Shown here in pieces: positions 11,933 to 23,285 of a stretch of 64,000 nucleotides of DNA. A program made the position numbers and the translations under genes. The notes below the pieces were generated by a model. That model was not told where the DNA came from and did no database searches. It saw only the letters and a list, made by a program, of their open reading frames with translations. Within the stretch, counting starts at the first letter, position 1. Each line of letters begins with the position of its first letter. Origin of the DNA: Adenophora triphylla var. japonica (taxonomy: Eukaryota; Streptophyta; Magnoliopsida; Asterales; Campanulaceae); the NCBI GenBank assembly GCA_022495995.1, contig JAFEMH010001355.1, positions 33,501-97,500 on the forward strand, written 5' to 3'.

Positions 11933-12532
11933 TGTTGGGCCCTACATTTTTCGGTCAACATGTTTACAACTTACACTTAACAACTTGGTACTAACAACTT
12001 GAATTGTTCCATTTACCACTTGATTTCCTACAGGTTGGGACCAGTAACGCTATTCCTATTTTATAGGGATCGTGCCAAAGAAAGCGAAGACCAGGTCAAC
12101 CACGTTTCTTCAGCAAACAAATCACTATCTCCTCCTCAAACGAACGAGTACGGATATATCTCCAAGGATCAACCCTAATTCCGAGTTTATAGGCCCATAA
12201 TCCTCTTTTTTGTTAATTAGTTTTATTTTTGAGGTATAAAAGGGGAACACACACTGTATTTTCACACACGTTCCTCACTAGCTTAAGCTCCCTTTTTCAT
12301 ACGCTCTAAGCATTGTAATCTCAAGAGAATTCTTAGTAAACTTTCGGTCAAGGCAGGAGCCATATCCTCCCGGGGTTTTGTGATGGAGAACAAGTTGTTC
12401 AAGGGCTTTCCCTAGTCAACAAATATCTTGTGTCCATTTCTATTCAACTTGATAGTCATTGTACCTAGATTCATATCACTTTAGTCACTTTTCCCATCAT
12501 AAAAATATAATTGTTGAAATTTGACCAAAACA
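11933..12532 (+). repeat. Element B 5' LTR
   Basis: 600 bp, TG...CA ends. TATA box TATAAAA at 12235-12241. Nearly identical to 21302-21901. Confidence 0.93.
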
Positions 12533-12535
12533 ATT

Positions 12536-12553
12536 TGGCGCCGTCTGTGGGAA
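12536..12553 (+). other. Element B primer-binding site
   Basis: TGGCGCCGTCTGTGGGAA lies three bases after the LTR. The first nine bases match the 3' end of plant tRNA-Asp, the rest does not fully match, so the primer tRNA is uncertain. Confidence 0.7.
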
Positions 12554-12574
12554 ACTTTGATTATTCAAGCAGAA

Positions 12575-13833
12575 ATGGTTAATCCATCTTCCAGCAGTCA
12601 GAGTCGGCTGCTTCCTATTTCCAATGCCCAAGGCAACCCTCCTCCAAGTGCGGAAGCTGTCAATTTGGAGATAATGTCCAACATGGCGGACATGATGAAG
12701 AAAATAGGCGATCGGTTGGATGATCAGGAGCGTACGAATACCATGATATTCAATGCCATTGATAGTCTGCGTAAAGGGAAGCAAGTGGAGACTCAAGTAT
12801 CCACTCCGTTTTCACCTTTACTTCCTAGATCTTTGTTTGGTGCAGGTACAGGACCGAGCCATGTTGGAGATATCCCGATGTCCAACACCTTGCCAATGAA
12901 AGCACGATTGTGACATCCATTCCAATTGAGCAACCAAGATTCGGCCTATCAGCTAGCCAATCCGTGCTATCATCTTGCTACACTTATGCTACACCCTCAG
13001 TGGGGCAAACAGGAAGTTTCTTTAATGCTTTCGATACTTTCGCACCTCAAGTTAATAATGCTCCTCTTTTCGCAGAGAACCAACTTGTTAAGGAAATGCA
13101 AACCATTAAGGAGTTGCTCCGAAGCGTGCCTGGAGTCAACTTGTCGTATCACCAAGTCTCTCCAACTTGCTACAACGAGTCTTGTTTTGTGCCAGCAATA
13201 GCCAGTGTGGAGATCCCGAAGAAATTCTCAGTCCCTCATATGAAGAAGTATGATGGGAGTACCGATCCAGCAGAGCACGTGTTGCTGTATCAGGAGTCAA
13301 TGGATATCATAAGTATCCCTCCTATGTTTAAAGAAGCATGTTTTTGCAGGGGCTTTGGCTCAACCTTGTCAGGACCGGCCTTAAAATGGCTAACAGGGCT
13401 TCCTCTAAACTCTATTTCATCTTATGCTCAACTTGTCAATATGTTCATTAATCAGTTTTCATGCAACAGGGCATTTGACAAGTTGACTAGTGATCTTTAT
13501 AGAATTGTGCAACAGCCTAACGAAAGTCTTAAAGAGTATTTGCACAGTTCAATAAAGAGGCAAGTGACTATACCCAACTTGGACGTGTCCACAAGAACGG
13601 AGGCATTCCGCATAGGCTTGAAGAAGAGCTCATTGTTTTACAACGAGTTGGTGATGACCCCGCTAAACAACTTGAAGAAATCAGTAACTGTGGCCTTGCC
13701 TTACATCCGATTGGAGAAAGATGGCTGGCAATGGGGAAATCAACCGGGAGGACTCCTACTCCTCTATTTGAACCCTCTCGACAGACGATCGGATTCCCAT
13801 CACCCTAAGTCCAACGGGCAAACCCCCTGTTAA
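12575..13833 (+). pseudogene. Element B gag
   Basis: Starts at ATG 12575 (MVNPSSSSQSRLLPISN). The first 113 codons include a short coiled coil (MADMMKKIGDRLDDQE). A frameshift near 12910 moves to a second frame to 13833. That part contains the Retrotrans_gag capsid domain: IPKKFSVPHMKKYDGSTDPAEH, then GSTLSGPALKWLTGLP, FINQFSCNR and ESLKEYLHSS. Gag forms the virus-like particle. It is interrupted, so not functional as read. Confidence 0.85.
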
Positions 13834-14844
13834 AACCGAACCTTCTAGAATTCATGTTGTAGATGATGATCGTGAAGGTGATGATAATGATTATCCACAA
13901 ATTTTTGAATATTGCTTTTCGTGGACATTGCACGGGAATCTTGTGCGCCATGGGAAATCTTGGAGATAAAGCAAGATGGCCCAAGAAGAATGACCACCAA
14001 CAACTTGGAAGGACAAGTCCAAGTGGTGCGCGTTTCATGAAGATTTTGGGCACACCACCGAGAACTTTCGCCTTGAGGAAGGAGATTGCTCATTTATTGT
14101 CCAAGGGTCTTCTCAAGGATTTGTTGGGCAAGAAGAGGGTCGTGGAGTGAATCCAAAGAACCTGGTTCGTAGGAGCAATCTAGGCCCGAGAAAGTTGCAC
14201 CCTCCGGCCACCAAGGTAGTGAATGTTATCTCAAAGTGGGTCTCATATTTGCGGCACAACTTACTCTGCCGCTAAGCGTCATGCCAAAAGCTCTAAGGAA
14301 GATCAATCAGAATTGCCTTCAAGGCGTCGTGACTTCACCGATGGTCATGTTATTTCCTTTGAAGATGAAGATAAGGACAACACGTTGGACCCTCATCATG
14401 ATGGTCTAGTTGTTCGTGCGCGGATTGCTAATTGTGTGGTCAAGCGGATTCTCGATCGATGGTGGCGGCTCGGTCAACATCATCTTCACCCATGCTCTTG
14501 AAGATATGGGCATCCTCTCGTCCGAAGTAGTGAAGAACTCATCCGTACTGGTAGGGTTCAGTGGTGAGGTAAAGCAAACGGTCGGAGAGATCAAGTTGCC
14601 CATCTACCTAGAAGGTATGAATTCCATGGAGAGGTTTTGTGTGATTGAATGCTCTTCCTCGTACAATGTTATATTGGGAAGGCCTTGGATCCACAACATG
14701 AAGGCCGTGCCATCGACTTACCATCAATGCGTCAAGTTTCCAACACCTTGGGGTGTTGCCAAGTTGAAGGAAACCAAAGAAGTCTCTAAGGAGTGTTACA
14801 AGATCAACATGAAAGCAAGCTCGACCCCTGAGCATAGCAATTAA
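13834..14844 (+). pseudogene. Element B: zinc knuckle and aspartic protease
   Basis: A zinc-knuckle-like CAFHEDFGHTTEN is readable near 14023-14060 in a broken frame. The frame at 14410-14844 carries the protease active-site region SIDGGGSVNIIF and the flap/C-terminal part (SSSYNVILGRPWIHNMKAVP). Retropepsin processes Gag-Pol. The usual hydrophobic residue before D is replaced (S-I-D-G-G), and frameshifts occur upstream, so it is scored as broken. Confidence 0.75.
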
Positions 14845-14873
14845 AGAAAAAGGCCCAGGACATTCTTGAAGCG

Positions 14874-15764
14874 GTGGAGCACGATACAAAAAGCGTTCCT
14901 GTTGATGCATCAAATCCTGAGGCCCAAGTGCAAGTTGGGATAGACCTACCGTCCGAAATCGAAGAGGAGTTGATCGAGTTCCTGAAAAGCCAGAAATGCT
15001 GTTTCGCTTGGAAACATGAGGACATGACAGGGATAAGCAAGGATATTATTACTCACAAGTTGAACATCGATCCGACCATCCGTCCTGTCCGTCAAAAAAG
15101 AAGGAAGTTCGCCCAGGAGCGGAACCAGATCATAAAAGATGAAGTTGAGAGGCTTCTAAAGTCCAAGATGATCAGAGAAGTTCAGTACCCAAGGTGGTTG
15201 GCTAACGTTGTAGTGGTGGAGAAGAAGAATGGCAAGTGGCGAGTATGCGTGGACTTCACCGACTTGAACAAGGCCTGCCCAAAGGATCCTTTCCCTCTCC
15301 CTCGTATTGATTCTCTAGTTGATGAGACAGCCGGCCACGATATCTTGACATTCATGGATGCATCTTCCGTATATCAACAAATTCAAATGGAGCCTTCAGA
15401 CCAAGAAGATACAGCGTTCATGACTCCAGAAGGTATATATTGTTATATTTCTATGCCCTTTGGTCTTAAAAATGCAGGGGCAACCTATCAAAGGTTAGTG
15501 AACAAAATGTTCAAAGACCAACTTGGCAAGACGATGGAGGTCTACATAGACGACATGGTGGTCAAATCCAAGCACATTGAGGATCATGTGGAGCACCTTG
15601 CTGAGGCATTCAACATCTTGAAGGCCTTCAACATGAAGCTCAATCCGGCGAAGTGCAACTTCGGTGTTAAGAGCAGGCAAATTCTTGGGATATATGGTAA
15701 CCAAGAGGGGAATCGAAGCAAGTCCCGAACAAATCAAAGCCATTCTCAACTTGGAATCCCCTAA
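14874..15764 (+). pseudogene. Element B pol: reverse transcriptase
   Basis: A continuous 296-aa frame with RT motifs in order: IREVQYPRWLANVVVVEKKN, GKWRVCVDFTDLNKACPKD, FPLPRIDSLVDETAG, FMDASSVYQQIQM, SMPFGLKNAGATYQRLVN and the catalytic YIDD (EVYIDDMVVKSKH), then LNPAKCNFGV. The frame ends after a shift near 15680, and the thumb continues in the next frame (15664-16260). Best-preserved part of this element's pol. Confidence 0.9.
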
Positions 15765-16260
15765 AAACATCAAGGACGTACAAAGGTTAACAGGTAGAGT
15801 AGCAGCTTTGAATAGATTTATATCCAAATCATCTGATAAATGCAGGTTATTCTACGAAGTGTTAAGAAAAAACAAACTTTTTCAATGGACTGACCAACAC
15901 GAGGCCGCCTTCAAACAACTTAAAGAATACTTGATGATGTCACCCCTACTTGCCAAACCCGAACATGGTGAGCATCTTTATTTATACTTAGTTGTATCTG
16001 AAAATGCTGTTAGTGCAGTATTGGTGAAGGAAACCCAGGGTGAACAGCATCCTGTTTACTATGTAAGCAAGTCTTTATTGGATGCTGAAACAAGGTACTC
16101 TCATCTTGAAAAATTAATATTAGCCTTAACTACTGCTGCCACCAAATTACGTCATTATTTTGAAACACATTCCATAACTGTTAGAACTAATTATCCTATA
16201 AGAAATGTGTTGAGAACGCCAGAGATGTCGGGCGGAGTTGGCAGTGGTCGGTCAAGTTGA
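15664..16260 (+). pseudogene. Element B pol: RT thumb and gypsy-type RNase H
   Basis: GKFLGYMVTKRGIEASPEQI and GRVAALNRFISKSSDKC form the RT connection. LYLYLVVSENAVSAVLVKE and HPVYYVSKSLLDAETRYSHL are RNase H motifs. It overlaps the previous frame because of a one-base shift. The frame ends at 16260 in the tether region (NPIRNVLRTPEMSG). Confidence 0.85.
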
Positions 16261-16266
16261 GCACGT

Positions 16267-16900
16267 ATGACATTTCGTATGAGCCAAGAACGACCATCAA
16301 ATCGCAGCCCTAGCCGATTTCGTAGCCGACTTCACCCAAGTTTGCACTTCGAGGTAGAACCGGAAGTGCAACAACTTGAAGGTAAAACTGCTCCTAGATT
16401 TTGGACATCAGATACCGATGGAGCTTCAAATTCCAAAGGGATTGGGTTGGGAATAGTCCTAAAGTCCCCTCAAGGTGATATCATACCTCAAGCCGTATCT
16501 TGTGAATTCAAGCAACGAATAATGAAGCCGAGTATGAAGCCCTAATCATGGGTTTAACTACGGCTTTGAGTTTGAATATTACACATTTAAATGTATTTGT
16601 TGATTCTCAATTGCTAGCTAACCACTTTAATGGCGCTTATATGGCGAAGCATTCCAAGATGACTTTGTACCTCCAACATGTTAAGGCTTTAGCTTCGAGA
16701 TTTCGTCATTCTCTTTGGAATAGGTCCCTAGAGAAGAAAACGTAGAAGCGTACGCCTTGGCTAACTTGGGTTCAACTTGCAAATCAATGTTGCATTCTAG
16801 TATACCCATTATTTATGTTAAGTACCCAAATAGACCAAGTTGAGGAAATTCAAGTGGTTACACCATCTACCGGGGCACAAGATGCTAAACCTTCTTGGAC
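16267..16900 (+). pseudogene. Element B pol: archaeal-type RNase H
   Basis: Two pieces: 16267-16545 with FWTSDTDGASNSKGIGLGIV, and 16548-16745 with MGLTTALSLNITHLNVFVDS and QLLANHFNGAYMAK. Together they match the second RNase H of Tat elements. The NEAEYE helix region is split by a shift at about 16530, and the final part (about 16725-16800) is in another frame. Confidence 0.8.
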
Positions 16901-16969
16901 CCAACCTCGTAATTGAGTTTCTTCAACTTGGAACTATTCCCCCGATGTTAAGAATGTTAGATCTTTTAA

Positions 16970-18109
16970 GATTTGTATTTTGACTTTCGTTTTGATAGAT
17001 AATGTCTTTGTTTAAGAAGTCTTTTGCGGGACACTACTTGAGATGTGTCGATAACGATCAAGTTGAAGTGGTGCTTAAAGAAATCCATGAAGGAATATGT
17101 GGGAACCATTGAGGAAAGGCATTAGCATCCAAGGCCCTCAAGACGGGATACTATTGGCCAACCATGTGTCGGGATGCCATGAGCTACGTACGTAAGTGTG
17201 ATGCCCGCCAAAGACATAGCAACATCTTGCATCAACTCCGCCGAACCTCTACATCCTATAGTCTCATCTTGGCCTTTCATGCAATGGGGCATGGATATCG
17301 TAGGCAAGTTGCCCAAAGCTCCAGGAGGCAAAGTATTCATGTTGGCTCTAACCGATTATTTCTCGAAATGGATCGAGGCGTGCTTACGTACAAGTGAGAG
17401 ACAAAGAGGTAATTTCATTTTTAAAGAAAAATATCATTAGCAGGTTTGGTGTACCATCAGAGATTATATGTGACAACGGGTCACGGTTCATAAGTAAAAA
17501 GACCAAGGATTTTTGTGCTCGCTGGGGCATCAAGTTAATCATGTCCACACTGTCCACCCTCAAGCCAATGGCCAAGCCGAGTCAAGCAACAAGTTGATCA
17601 TCAACAACTTGAAAAAGCGTCTAGATCAAAAGAAGGGAAAGTGGGTTGAAGAATTACCACTTGTGCTATGGGCGAGATAGAACTACTTCTAAAGGAGCCA
17701 CAGTAGAACTCCCTATTCTTTAGTATTTGGAGCTGAAGCTGTGATTCCAGTTGAAGCGACAGTCCCCACAGCAAGGTATGGCTTATTGACTCAAGATGAA
17801 AATAACCTCTTGCTAACTCAAGATTTAGATACAATTGATGAGATCAGGGATTTAGCCAAGATAAGGATGGCAGCTTATCAGCAGCGAATTGCTAGGTCTT
17901 ACAACAAGAATGTCAGAGTTAGAAGGTTCCAGGTTGGTGATTTAGTTTTAAGAAAAGTATTTCAAAATACAAGAGAATTGAATGCGAGTAAGCCGGCTCC
18001 CAAGTGGGAAGGCCCATATCTCATCGATGCCGAAGGTGCAAAGGTGCATACTGGTTGTCAACCCCGAGCGGAGACAGAATCCCTAGAAGTTGGAACGCTA
18101 TCCACTTGA
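16970..18109 (+). pseudogene. Element B pol: integrase, multiply frameshifted
   Basis: The zinc-binding part (VLKEIHEGICGNH, then [11 protein letters not shown] and a Cys pair) is around 17060-17210. The catalytic core pieces are [18 protein letters not shown] and [13 protein letters not shown] near 17280-17380, and IICDNGSRFISKK near 17460. The C-terminal part is a clean 122-aa frame at 17741-18109 (YNKNVRVRRFQVGDLVLRKV, PKWEGPYLI). At least four frame changes. Integrase inserts the cDNA. Confidence 0.8.
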
Positions 18110-18239
18110 AACTTTATTTCATGTAAGTCCGGTTATTTATAATTAGACTCCACAGGTACGGTTTAAATTTATGTCGAGTTCAATTACGCATTTCAATTTT
18201 TTACTCTTATTAAAACATTACTGACTTGAGCGTCGGAGG

Positions 18240-18605
18240 GGCGTTAGCTATGCTGACGCCCAACCCTAACATGAATTTGTTTTGCGAGGTGCAACTCGAG
18301 CAAACGGAGTAGGCTCAACATGTTGACACGCCAGTACGGCTGATACTTGTTGAGACCTAAGCTGGAACAGGACAAACATGTTGACACGCCGCAGACGGCC
18401 GATACATGTTTGAGCCTCGAGGAGGACAAAGGTCAAGCATGTTGACACGCCAAGATTTGGCTGATACATGTTTGAACTCGAAGAAGAAAATTTCAACATG
18501 TTGACACGCCAAGACGGGCCGATACATGTTGGAATTCTAGTGGAGAGGGATAGAACTTGTTGACACGCCAGGACGGCTGATACTTGTTCTATCTCTTCAA
18601 ACGAA
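18240..18605 (+). repeat. Element B tandem array of about 60-bp hairpin units
   Basis: Five units, starting near 18318, 18375, 18437, 18495 and 18556. Each begins (A)ACATGTTGACACGCC and, after 5-10 bases, GGCTGATACATGTT. The ends of each core (CATGTTG and its complement) can pair, so each unit can fold as a hairpin. Spacers between cores vary. The array lies between integrase and the antisense gene, a usual place for tandem repeats in Tat elements. Confidence 0.85.
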
Positions 18606-19074
18606 TTACCTCTGATCAAAGGTACTTATGGTTAAAAGATATTCATCTTTTCTTACGAATTAAGGTTTTGACACCTTCGCCTGGGCGCACGTTTTCACAC
18701 TTCTTCAAGTTGTGAACTATTGGTTGTAACATTTTCATGTTACCTTCGGTTTATAACATTTACATGTTATCTAAAGAACAAACAAGCGTCTCTCAGAGAC
18801 ATAAGATACTTTTCTAAAAAACCATTAAGTGTTTTTCAAAAGATTTTTTTTGCAAACTATAGGACGAGTTGGATAAGCCAACAAGTCCCTAAAAACCTAA
18901 AAAGCTTGGAGTACTAGACCAACCTAGTACCCCCAAATAAATTGTCTCGGATCTTATGAGCCATTACAAACTAAAAAACCTTGTTTTGGGGGACACTCCC
19001 CCCATTTGTTGTACCAACAGAGGTACACAAAAATTGTTTTTATCCAAAAATACCCAAAAGTTTTAAAATGTTTT
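18606..19074. other. Element B non-coding spacer
   Basis: No gene supported. AT-rich sequence between the tandem array and the end of the antisense gene. Confidence 0.5.
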
Positions 19075-20863
19075 TCAAACTTCTTGGCCTGCTGCCGCCA
19101 GTGTTGTCTTCTCCCCTTGATCATTTGGAGTACCTACTATGGTGTTCAGATCCTTGTGAGCATCATCAACTAGGGCTTCCAGGGCCGCGGAATTCACTTC
19201 TTCTGCATTCGCTGGCTCCCCAATATGGTCCTCCAAAACTTTTCTCTCGTCCTCCAGGTTCCAAGTTGTGGCTTGCCCATTTTTATATTCTTCAATCATC
19301 TGAATTCGAGCCTCTAACAAAGTCTTGGTGGCATGAAATTTAAAGTTTCCCTCCGCAGCCGCAAGTTCTTTCATGTGAGCCTTGTTCTCAGCCCTGATGG
19401 CTCCCACTTCTTTTTCTAAACGTTCAAAATCCCTCCTCAAATCTTCCATTTCACCAGCATGCTTGTTTACTTCCTTCTTCCATTTCTCCACTTCCTTGGC
19501 ATTTTTTGTGGCCTCCTTCTTTGATTCTGCAGCTTCATGACTGAGCCTTGCCGCCTTGATCTTCAATGCATCAATGTGGGCCACAATAGGGATCATAATT
19601 TCCTGCATGAAAGAAAACATCAATATTCTATCAAATTTCTTGGAAAAATTCAAAAGTCCCTTCATCTTTACCTTTTCAACAGCAGCTCTAATCTTTTCAC
19701 CTAATTTCCCCATATCCATGTCACCATTCGTATCTGTGGCTTCAGCATCCACTAGCTTTCTCTTCTTCGCATCCCCCTTCTTCTTGGATGCAATTATATC
19801 GGAGCTAGCCACAACAGACACGGGAGTAGGAGGCTTACTGTCTTGCCTTGCTAAACTCTTTGCTCTAGCCGCAGCGAGTAGGCCAGCAGCACTAACGGTG
19901 TCCTTAGAGAGGGTGGCTGCAAAAGGTTGAAAAGTAAGAACAAAATAAAGGAATTAGAACAAGTTGGAGATAGGCAAAGATTTCAGGTATTTAATTAACC
20001 TGTGGACATTGGGGTAGGCTCAGATAAAGTTTCTTCAAGATTTGTTTCTTGGGCTTCTTCAGGACCAACTTCCTCGTCTTGATCTGCAACAAATTAAACT
20101 GGTAGTACCTTAAAAGTTCTCACTAATAGGTCCAAATCATAAATCTTGCTCACATTCTCCTCCGTGTTGTCCTTAAAAGGGAAAAGCACATCCGATTTCG
20201 CAAATAAGCCAAAGAAAAAATTGGAGAATTAGTTACATGATTAAGGAGAAATTAGAATTAGAAAAAATTGCCTATACTACCTTGGGACCTCCATTTGAAG
20301 TTGGCACCCTCATCCTTCACCAGGGTGCTCTTCTTGGCGAAAAAGAATTTGTTCTTCCACCCTCTATCAGCGGTATCAACATTGTCATTTAGAAAGGACA
20401 TCCTACCAGTTCTAACCCTAAAGCCATACCTCCCTAAACCAAAACTCCTAATTTCATTTGTGAAAGCGAATTCCTCTAAACCTATTTCCAACTCTGTTTC
20501 TGCATTTAACCTTACGAGGGTTTGTAGGCTTCTCCAACCTTGGGGCATAAGTTGGGCATAGTTAAGTTTGGTAGCAGCAAAGAACTTGGTGATTAAGATC
20601 GGGAAAGGGAATTTCAAACCAATGGTGAAGGGGTATTCGGGGAAACATACCCATTCGGGGGAATAACATTCTGGGGTTAGGTCAAGGTGGGTAAAAAACT
20701 CAGTTTCATATGCCATGGCATGATTCTTCTTGATGATTTCTAAATTAGTAGCAGGGATTCTACACTTCTCCTTTTCAGGGTTCTTCAGCATGTTTTGGGT
20801 GAGAAAACCCGCGGGCAAACCCTCTCCACTCTCGATTAAAGTTACCACCTTTCTCTTCCCCAT
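19075..20863 (-). CDS. Element B antisense gene, multi-exon, unknown function
   Basis: A gene on the strand opposite to pol. Exon 1 runs from ATG at 20863 (MGKRKVVTLIESGEGLPAGF) to a donor AAG|GTAGTA at about 20281, with a globular part containing ECYSPEWVCFPEYPFTIGLK, FPFPILITKFFAATKLNYAQ and a Trp/Phe-rich end (RGWKNKFFFAKK). Short middle exons are likely between 20200 and 19990. The last part (about 19920-19075) is Lys-rich (SKKKGDAKKRKL), then a long coiled coil (EVEKWKKEVNKHAGEMEDLR), ending AAAGQEV. Length, location and orientation match the antisense ORF reported for Tat elements (gene 23 of Grande, Retand). The exact introns are my inference. Confidence 0.65.
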
Positions 20864-21301
20864 TTTTCAAGCTTAGAACAAGAAATCAAAGATGGAATTG
20901 AAAAGGAAACAAGTAACTCACCAGAAAGTTCTATTTTGGTTCCCTCTCCGGTCGTCTTCCTTGGGTCTCCCTAGAAAACCTTCGTTGAAATTACTGTTCT
21001 GATTTGGTGAAAGGGAGAGTTAGAAAAGGAGTGTATTTATTTGTGGGGAACTTAAAAGCGGTTGGACTTTAAAACCAACACAACTTTTTGCTTTGGAAAA
21101 CCACTCAAACTGTCCTATCACGTCTCTTTCCATTTTAAAAACCACCGTTTTCTCACACACCTTTGACAAGCTTTTAAAATTCCTATGTCCCTTTTTTCTC
21201 TCTTAAAAACCGTCATCTTTTTTCCTTATTTGGCAAACTTTTTGAATTCTTTTGTCTCTTCCTATTCCTCATTTTTAAAATTCAAAAAGTTTGGGGGCAA
21301 T
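20864..21301. other. Element B: promoter side of antisense gene and polypurine tract
   Basis: No ORF. T-rich on the plus strand. It holds the likely promoter and 5' UTR of the antisense gene and ends with GTTTGGGGGCAATTGT, the polypurine tract before the 3' LTR at 21302. Confidence 0.6.
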
Positions 21302-21901
21302 TGTTGGGCCCTACATTTTTCGGTCAACATGTTTACAACTTACACTTAACAACTTGGTACTAACAACTTGAATTGTTCCATTTACCACTTGGTTTCCTAC
21401 AGGTTGGGACCAGTAACGCTATTCCTATTTTATAGGGATCGTGCCAAAGAAAGCGAAGACCAGGTCAACCACGTTTCTTCAGCAAACAAATCACTATCTC
21501 CTCCTCAAACGAACGAGTACGGATATATCTCCAAGGATCAACCCTAATTCCGAGTTTATAGGCCCATAATCCTCTTTTTTGTTAATTAGTTTTATTTTTG
21601 AGGTATAAAAGGGGAACACACACTGTATTTTCACACACGTTCCTCACTAGCTTAAGCTCACTTTTTCATACGCTCTTAGCATTGTAATCTCAAGAGAATT
21701 CTTAGTAAACTTTCGGTCAAGGCAGGAGCCATATCCTCCCGGGGTTTTGTGCCGGAGAACAAGTTGTTCAAGGGCTTTCCCTAGTCAACAAACATCTTGT
21801 GTCCATTTCTATTCAACTTGATAGTCATTGTACCTAGATTCATATCACTTTAGTCACTTTTCCCATCATAAAAATATAATTGTTGAAATTTGACCAAAAC
21901 A
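21302..21901 (+). repeat. Element B 3' LTR
   Basis: 600 bp, ends CCAAAACA, followed by the TCTCT duplication at 21902-21906. Confidence 0.93.
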
Positions 21902-21997
21902 TCTCTCAAATGGTTTTTCTATGTTTCCAATCAAATAATATAGGTGGCGACTCATAAAAATAAAAAGAACCAGAATTTCTTTCCCACAACGCTACAG

Positions 21998-22016
21998 TGG
22001 CGACTCTGCTGGGGAC
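21998..22016 (+). other. Element C primer-binding site (tRNA-Arg type)
   Basis: TGGCGACTCTGCTGGGGAC one base after the LTR end GCTACA. Matches the 3' end of plant tRNA-Arg with few mismatches, as in Tat/Ogre elements. Confidence 0.8.
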
Positions 22017-22427
22017 TGAAAATTAAGAGGCTTAAACTTGCGTCAAAATTAAAAGAGAGATTTTTCAATCTATTTTGTAAAATTCGATTTTTTTCTGTTC
22101 TCAGATAGGAGATATCTCGCACGAGATATCATTATCTCGCGCGAGATAGGGCTTCCAGTCTGGTTGTTTTTTGGTTTCTCCTGTTTCGCTCGTAATTCAA
22201 GACGAGAGCCGAACATGCAAGGGGGATCCCGGAATTCATTATCTGCAGAGTTCCTGCATCTTAAGGCCTCCCTTAAGGTGTAGAACTCGGACCTTTATTT
22301 TCCTTAAATAATTGATTATTATTTATGAACTGCGTGTGATTGGGTTTTATTTTAATTAAAGTCCGGTCCATTGGGGATTCGGGAGTTGTAAATTAAATTA
22401 TTTATCTCTCTTTATCTCTCTTTATGT

Positions 22428-22490
22428 GGAACTACGACGGCCTGAGTCTTCCTAGATTGGGAGAAACGTAGGCAACCACTTGGTGCGGCC
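22428..22490 (+). repeat. ACTACG...CGTAGG motif, copy 2 (element C leader)
   Basis: GGAACTACGACGGCCTGAG, then about 20 nt, then AAACGTAGGCAACCAC and GGTGCGGCC. Nearly identical to the copy in A's leader. Confidence 0.85.
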
Positions 22491-22836
22491 ACTATCTGTT
22501 TTCTCTTTTGACTTTCAAAAAAAATAAAACTTTCTATTTTACTCTATCACATAGATTGACTATCACACACACGCACATCATACTATAAGCTGTCATTGCC
22601 GCATACCCTCTATAAACCCGGGACCCACACTAAGGACGGATGACGGTAACCACCTAGTCGCCGGTCTCTCCGAAGTTGGACAATCCCACTCCGCGTATTC
22701 AATCCACTTAGATTGTCATATCGCGGGAGCCTAGCCTTCCGGCCACTGCATCGCCACATTCTCATGTAGATTGACTTTTTAGGATCACTCCGTGACCGGT
22801 CGGTTTTGACTCGGTGATCTTTTCTTGTTTTTGATC

Positions 22837-23001
22837 AAAACAAAGCCATGTAAAATTGACAATAAGAAAGGATTTGGAAAAAGTCCCTTCGGAAAAAGTC
22901 CATTCGGAAAAAGTCCCTTCGGAAAAAGTCCCTTTCGGATGTCCCTTCAAGAAAAATGTGCATATAATCCTTCAAAAAACAATCTTACATGGCTTTGTTT
23001 T
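22837..23001 (+). repeat. Element C leader hairpin with GGAAAAAGTCC repeats
   Basis: Arms 22837-22858 and 22980-23001 are complementary over 22 nt with one mismatch. The loop contains four copies of a 16-bp unit (TTCGGAAAAAGTCC type, about 22875-22935). The matching hairpin in A has a compensatory arm pair. Confidence 0.85.
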
Positions 23002-23285
23002 ACAAAAATCGGATTGATTGCTTAGTCGTTAGGTTCTGATAAAGGCCTTAGAAACCCCTCAAAACGGACTTTCCGTTCCGACCAAAAATTAGGGCTAAAT
23101 AAAAATCGGCTTTCCGTGTGATTATCTCGCGCGGGATTACTTATCTCGCACGGGATAATGTTTCATTTGCTGAATTTGAGCTCGAGCCATTTAAGCCTGC
23201 TTCCGACTCGTTGGGGCTAGATCCACGATATCTCGCATCTCTTCGTCGGTTTTCGAAGCTACTCAACTCCAAGACTCCCACCTCA

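Larger units (their letters stand above)
11933..21901 (+). mobile_element. Element B: Tat-type Ty3/gypsy retrotransposon (complete, decayed)
   Basis: LTRs at 11933-12532 and 21302-21901 (600 bp each) with TGTTGGGCCC...CCAAAACA ends and a perfect target duplication TCTCT (11928-11932 and 21902-21906). Six mismatches were noted between the LTRs by eye, about 1%. The order is gag, zinc knuckle, protease, RT, gypsy RNase H, archaeal-type RNase H, integrase, a tandem repeat array, then a multi-exon gene on the opposite strand before the 3' LTR. An antisense gene downstream of pol and double RNase H fit Tat elements such as Grande and Retand. All coding parts have frameshifts. Confidence 0.92.
11019..21996 (+). 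repeat. Element C 5' LTR, split by element B
   Basis: First part 11019-11932, second part 21907-21996, about 1004 bp when B and one TCTCT copy are removed; the 3' LTR is 1003 bp. TATA box at 11384-11390. A palindrome pair (ATCTCGCCGCGAGAT at 11203-11217, and a mutated partner about 11223) lies upstream of the TATA box. Confidence 0.9.
22017..23285 (+). other. Element C 5' leader (untranslated)
   Basis: Non-coding, colinear with the leader of element A. Landmarks in order: palindrome pair ATCTCGCACGAGAT/ATCTCGCGCGAGAT (22114-22127, 22134-22147); ACTACG/CGTAGG motif (22428-22490); hairpin with internal repeats (22837-23001); degenerate palindrome pair (23124-23137, 23143-23156) just before gag. 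The repeat-derived frames here are not genes. Confidence 0.75.

Noticed and set aside
18240..18605. CRISPR-like array (regular repeats with variable spacers)
   Set aside because: Lies inside a plant retroelement; only five imperfect repeats, no cas genes. A retroelement tandem array explains it.
18244..18619. Cys/Val-rich minus-strand repeat ORF
   Set aside because: By-product of the 60-bp tandem array of element B.
22762..23025. Phe-Gly-Lys-Ser-Pro and Ser-Glu-Gly-Thr repeat ORFs on both strands
   Set aside because: They are translations of the 16-bp leader repeats in the element C hairpin.
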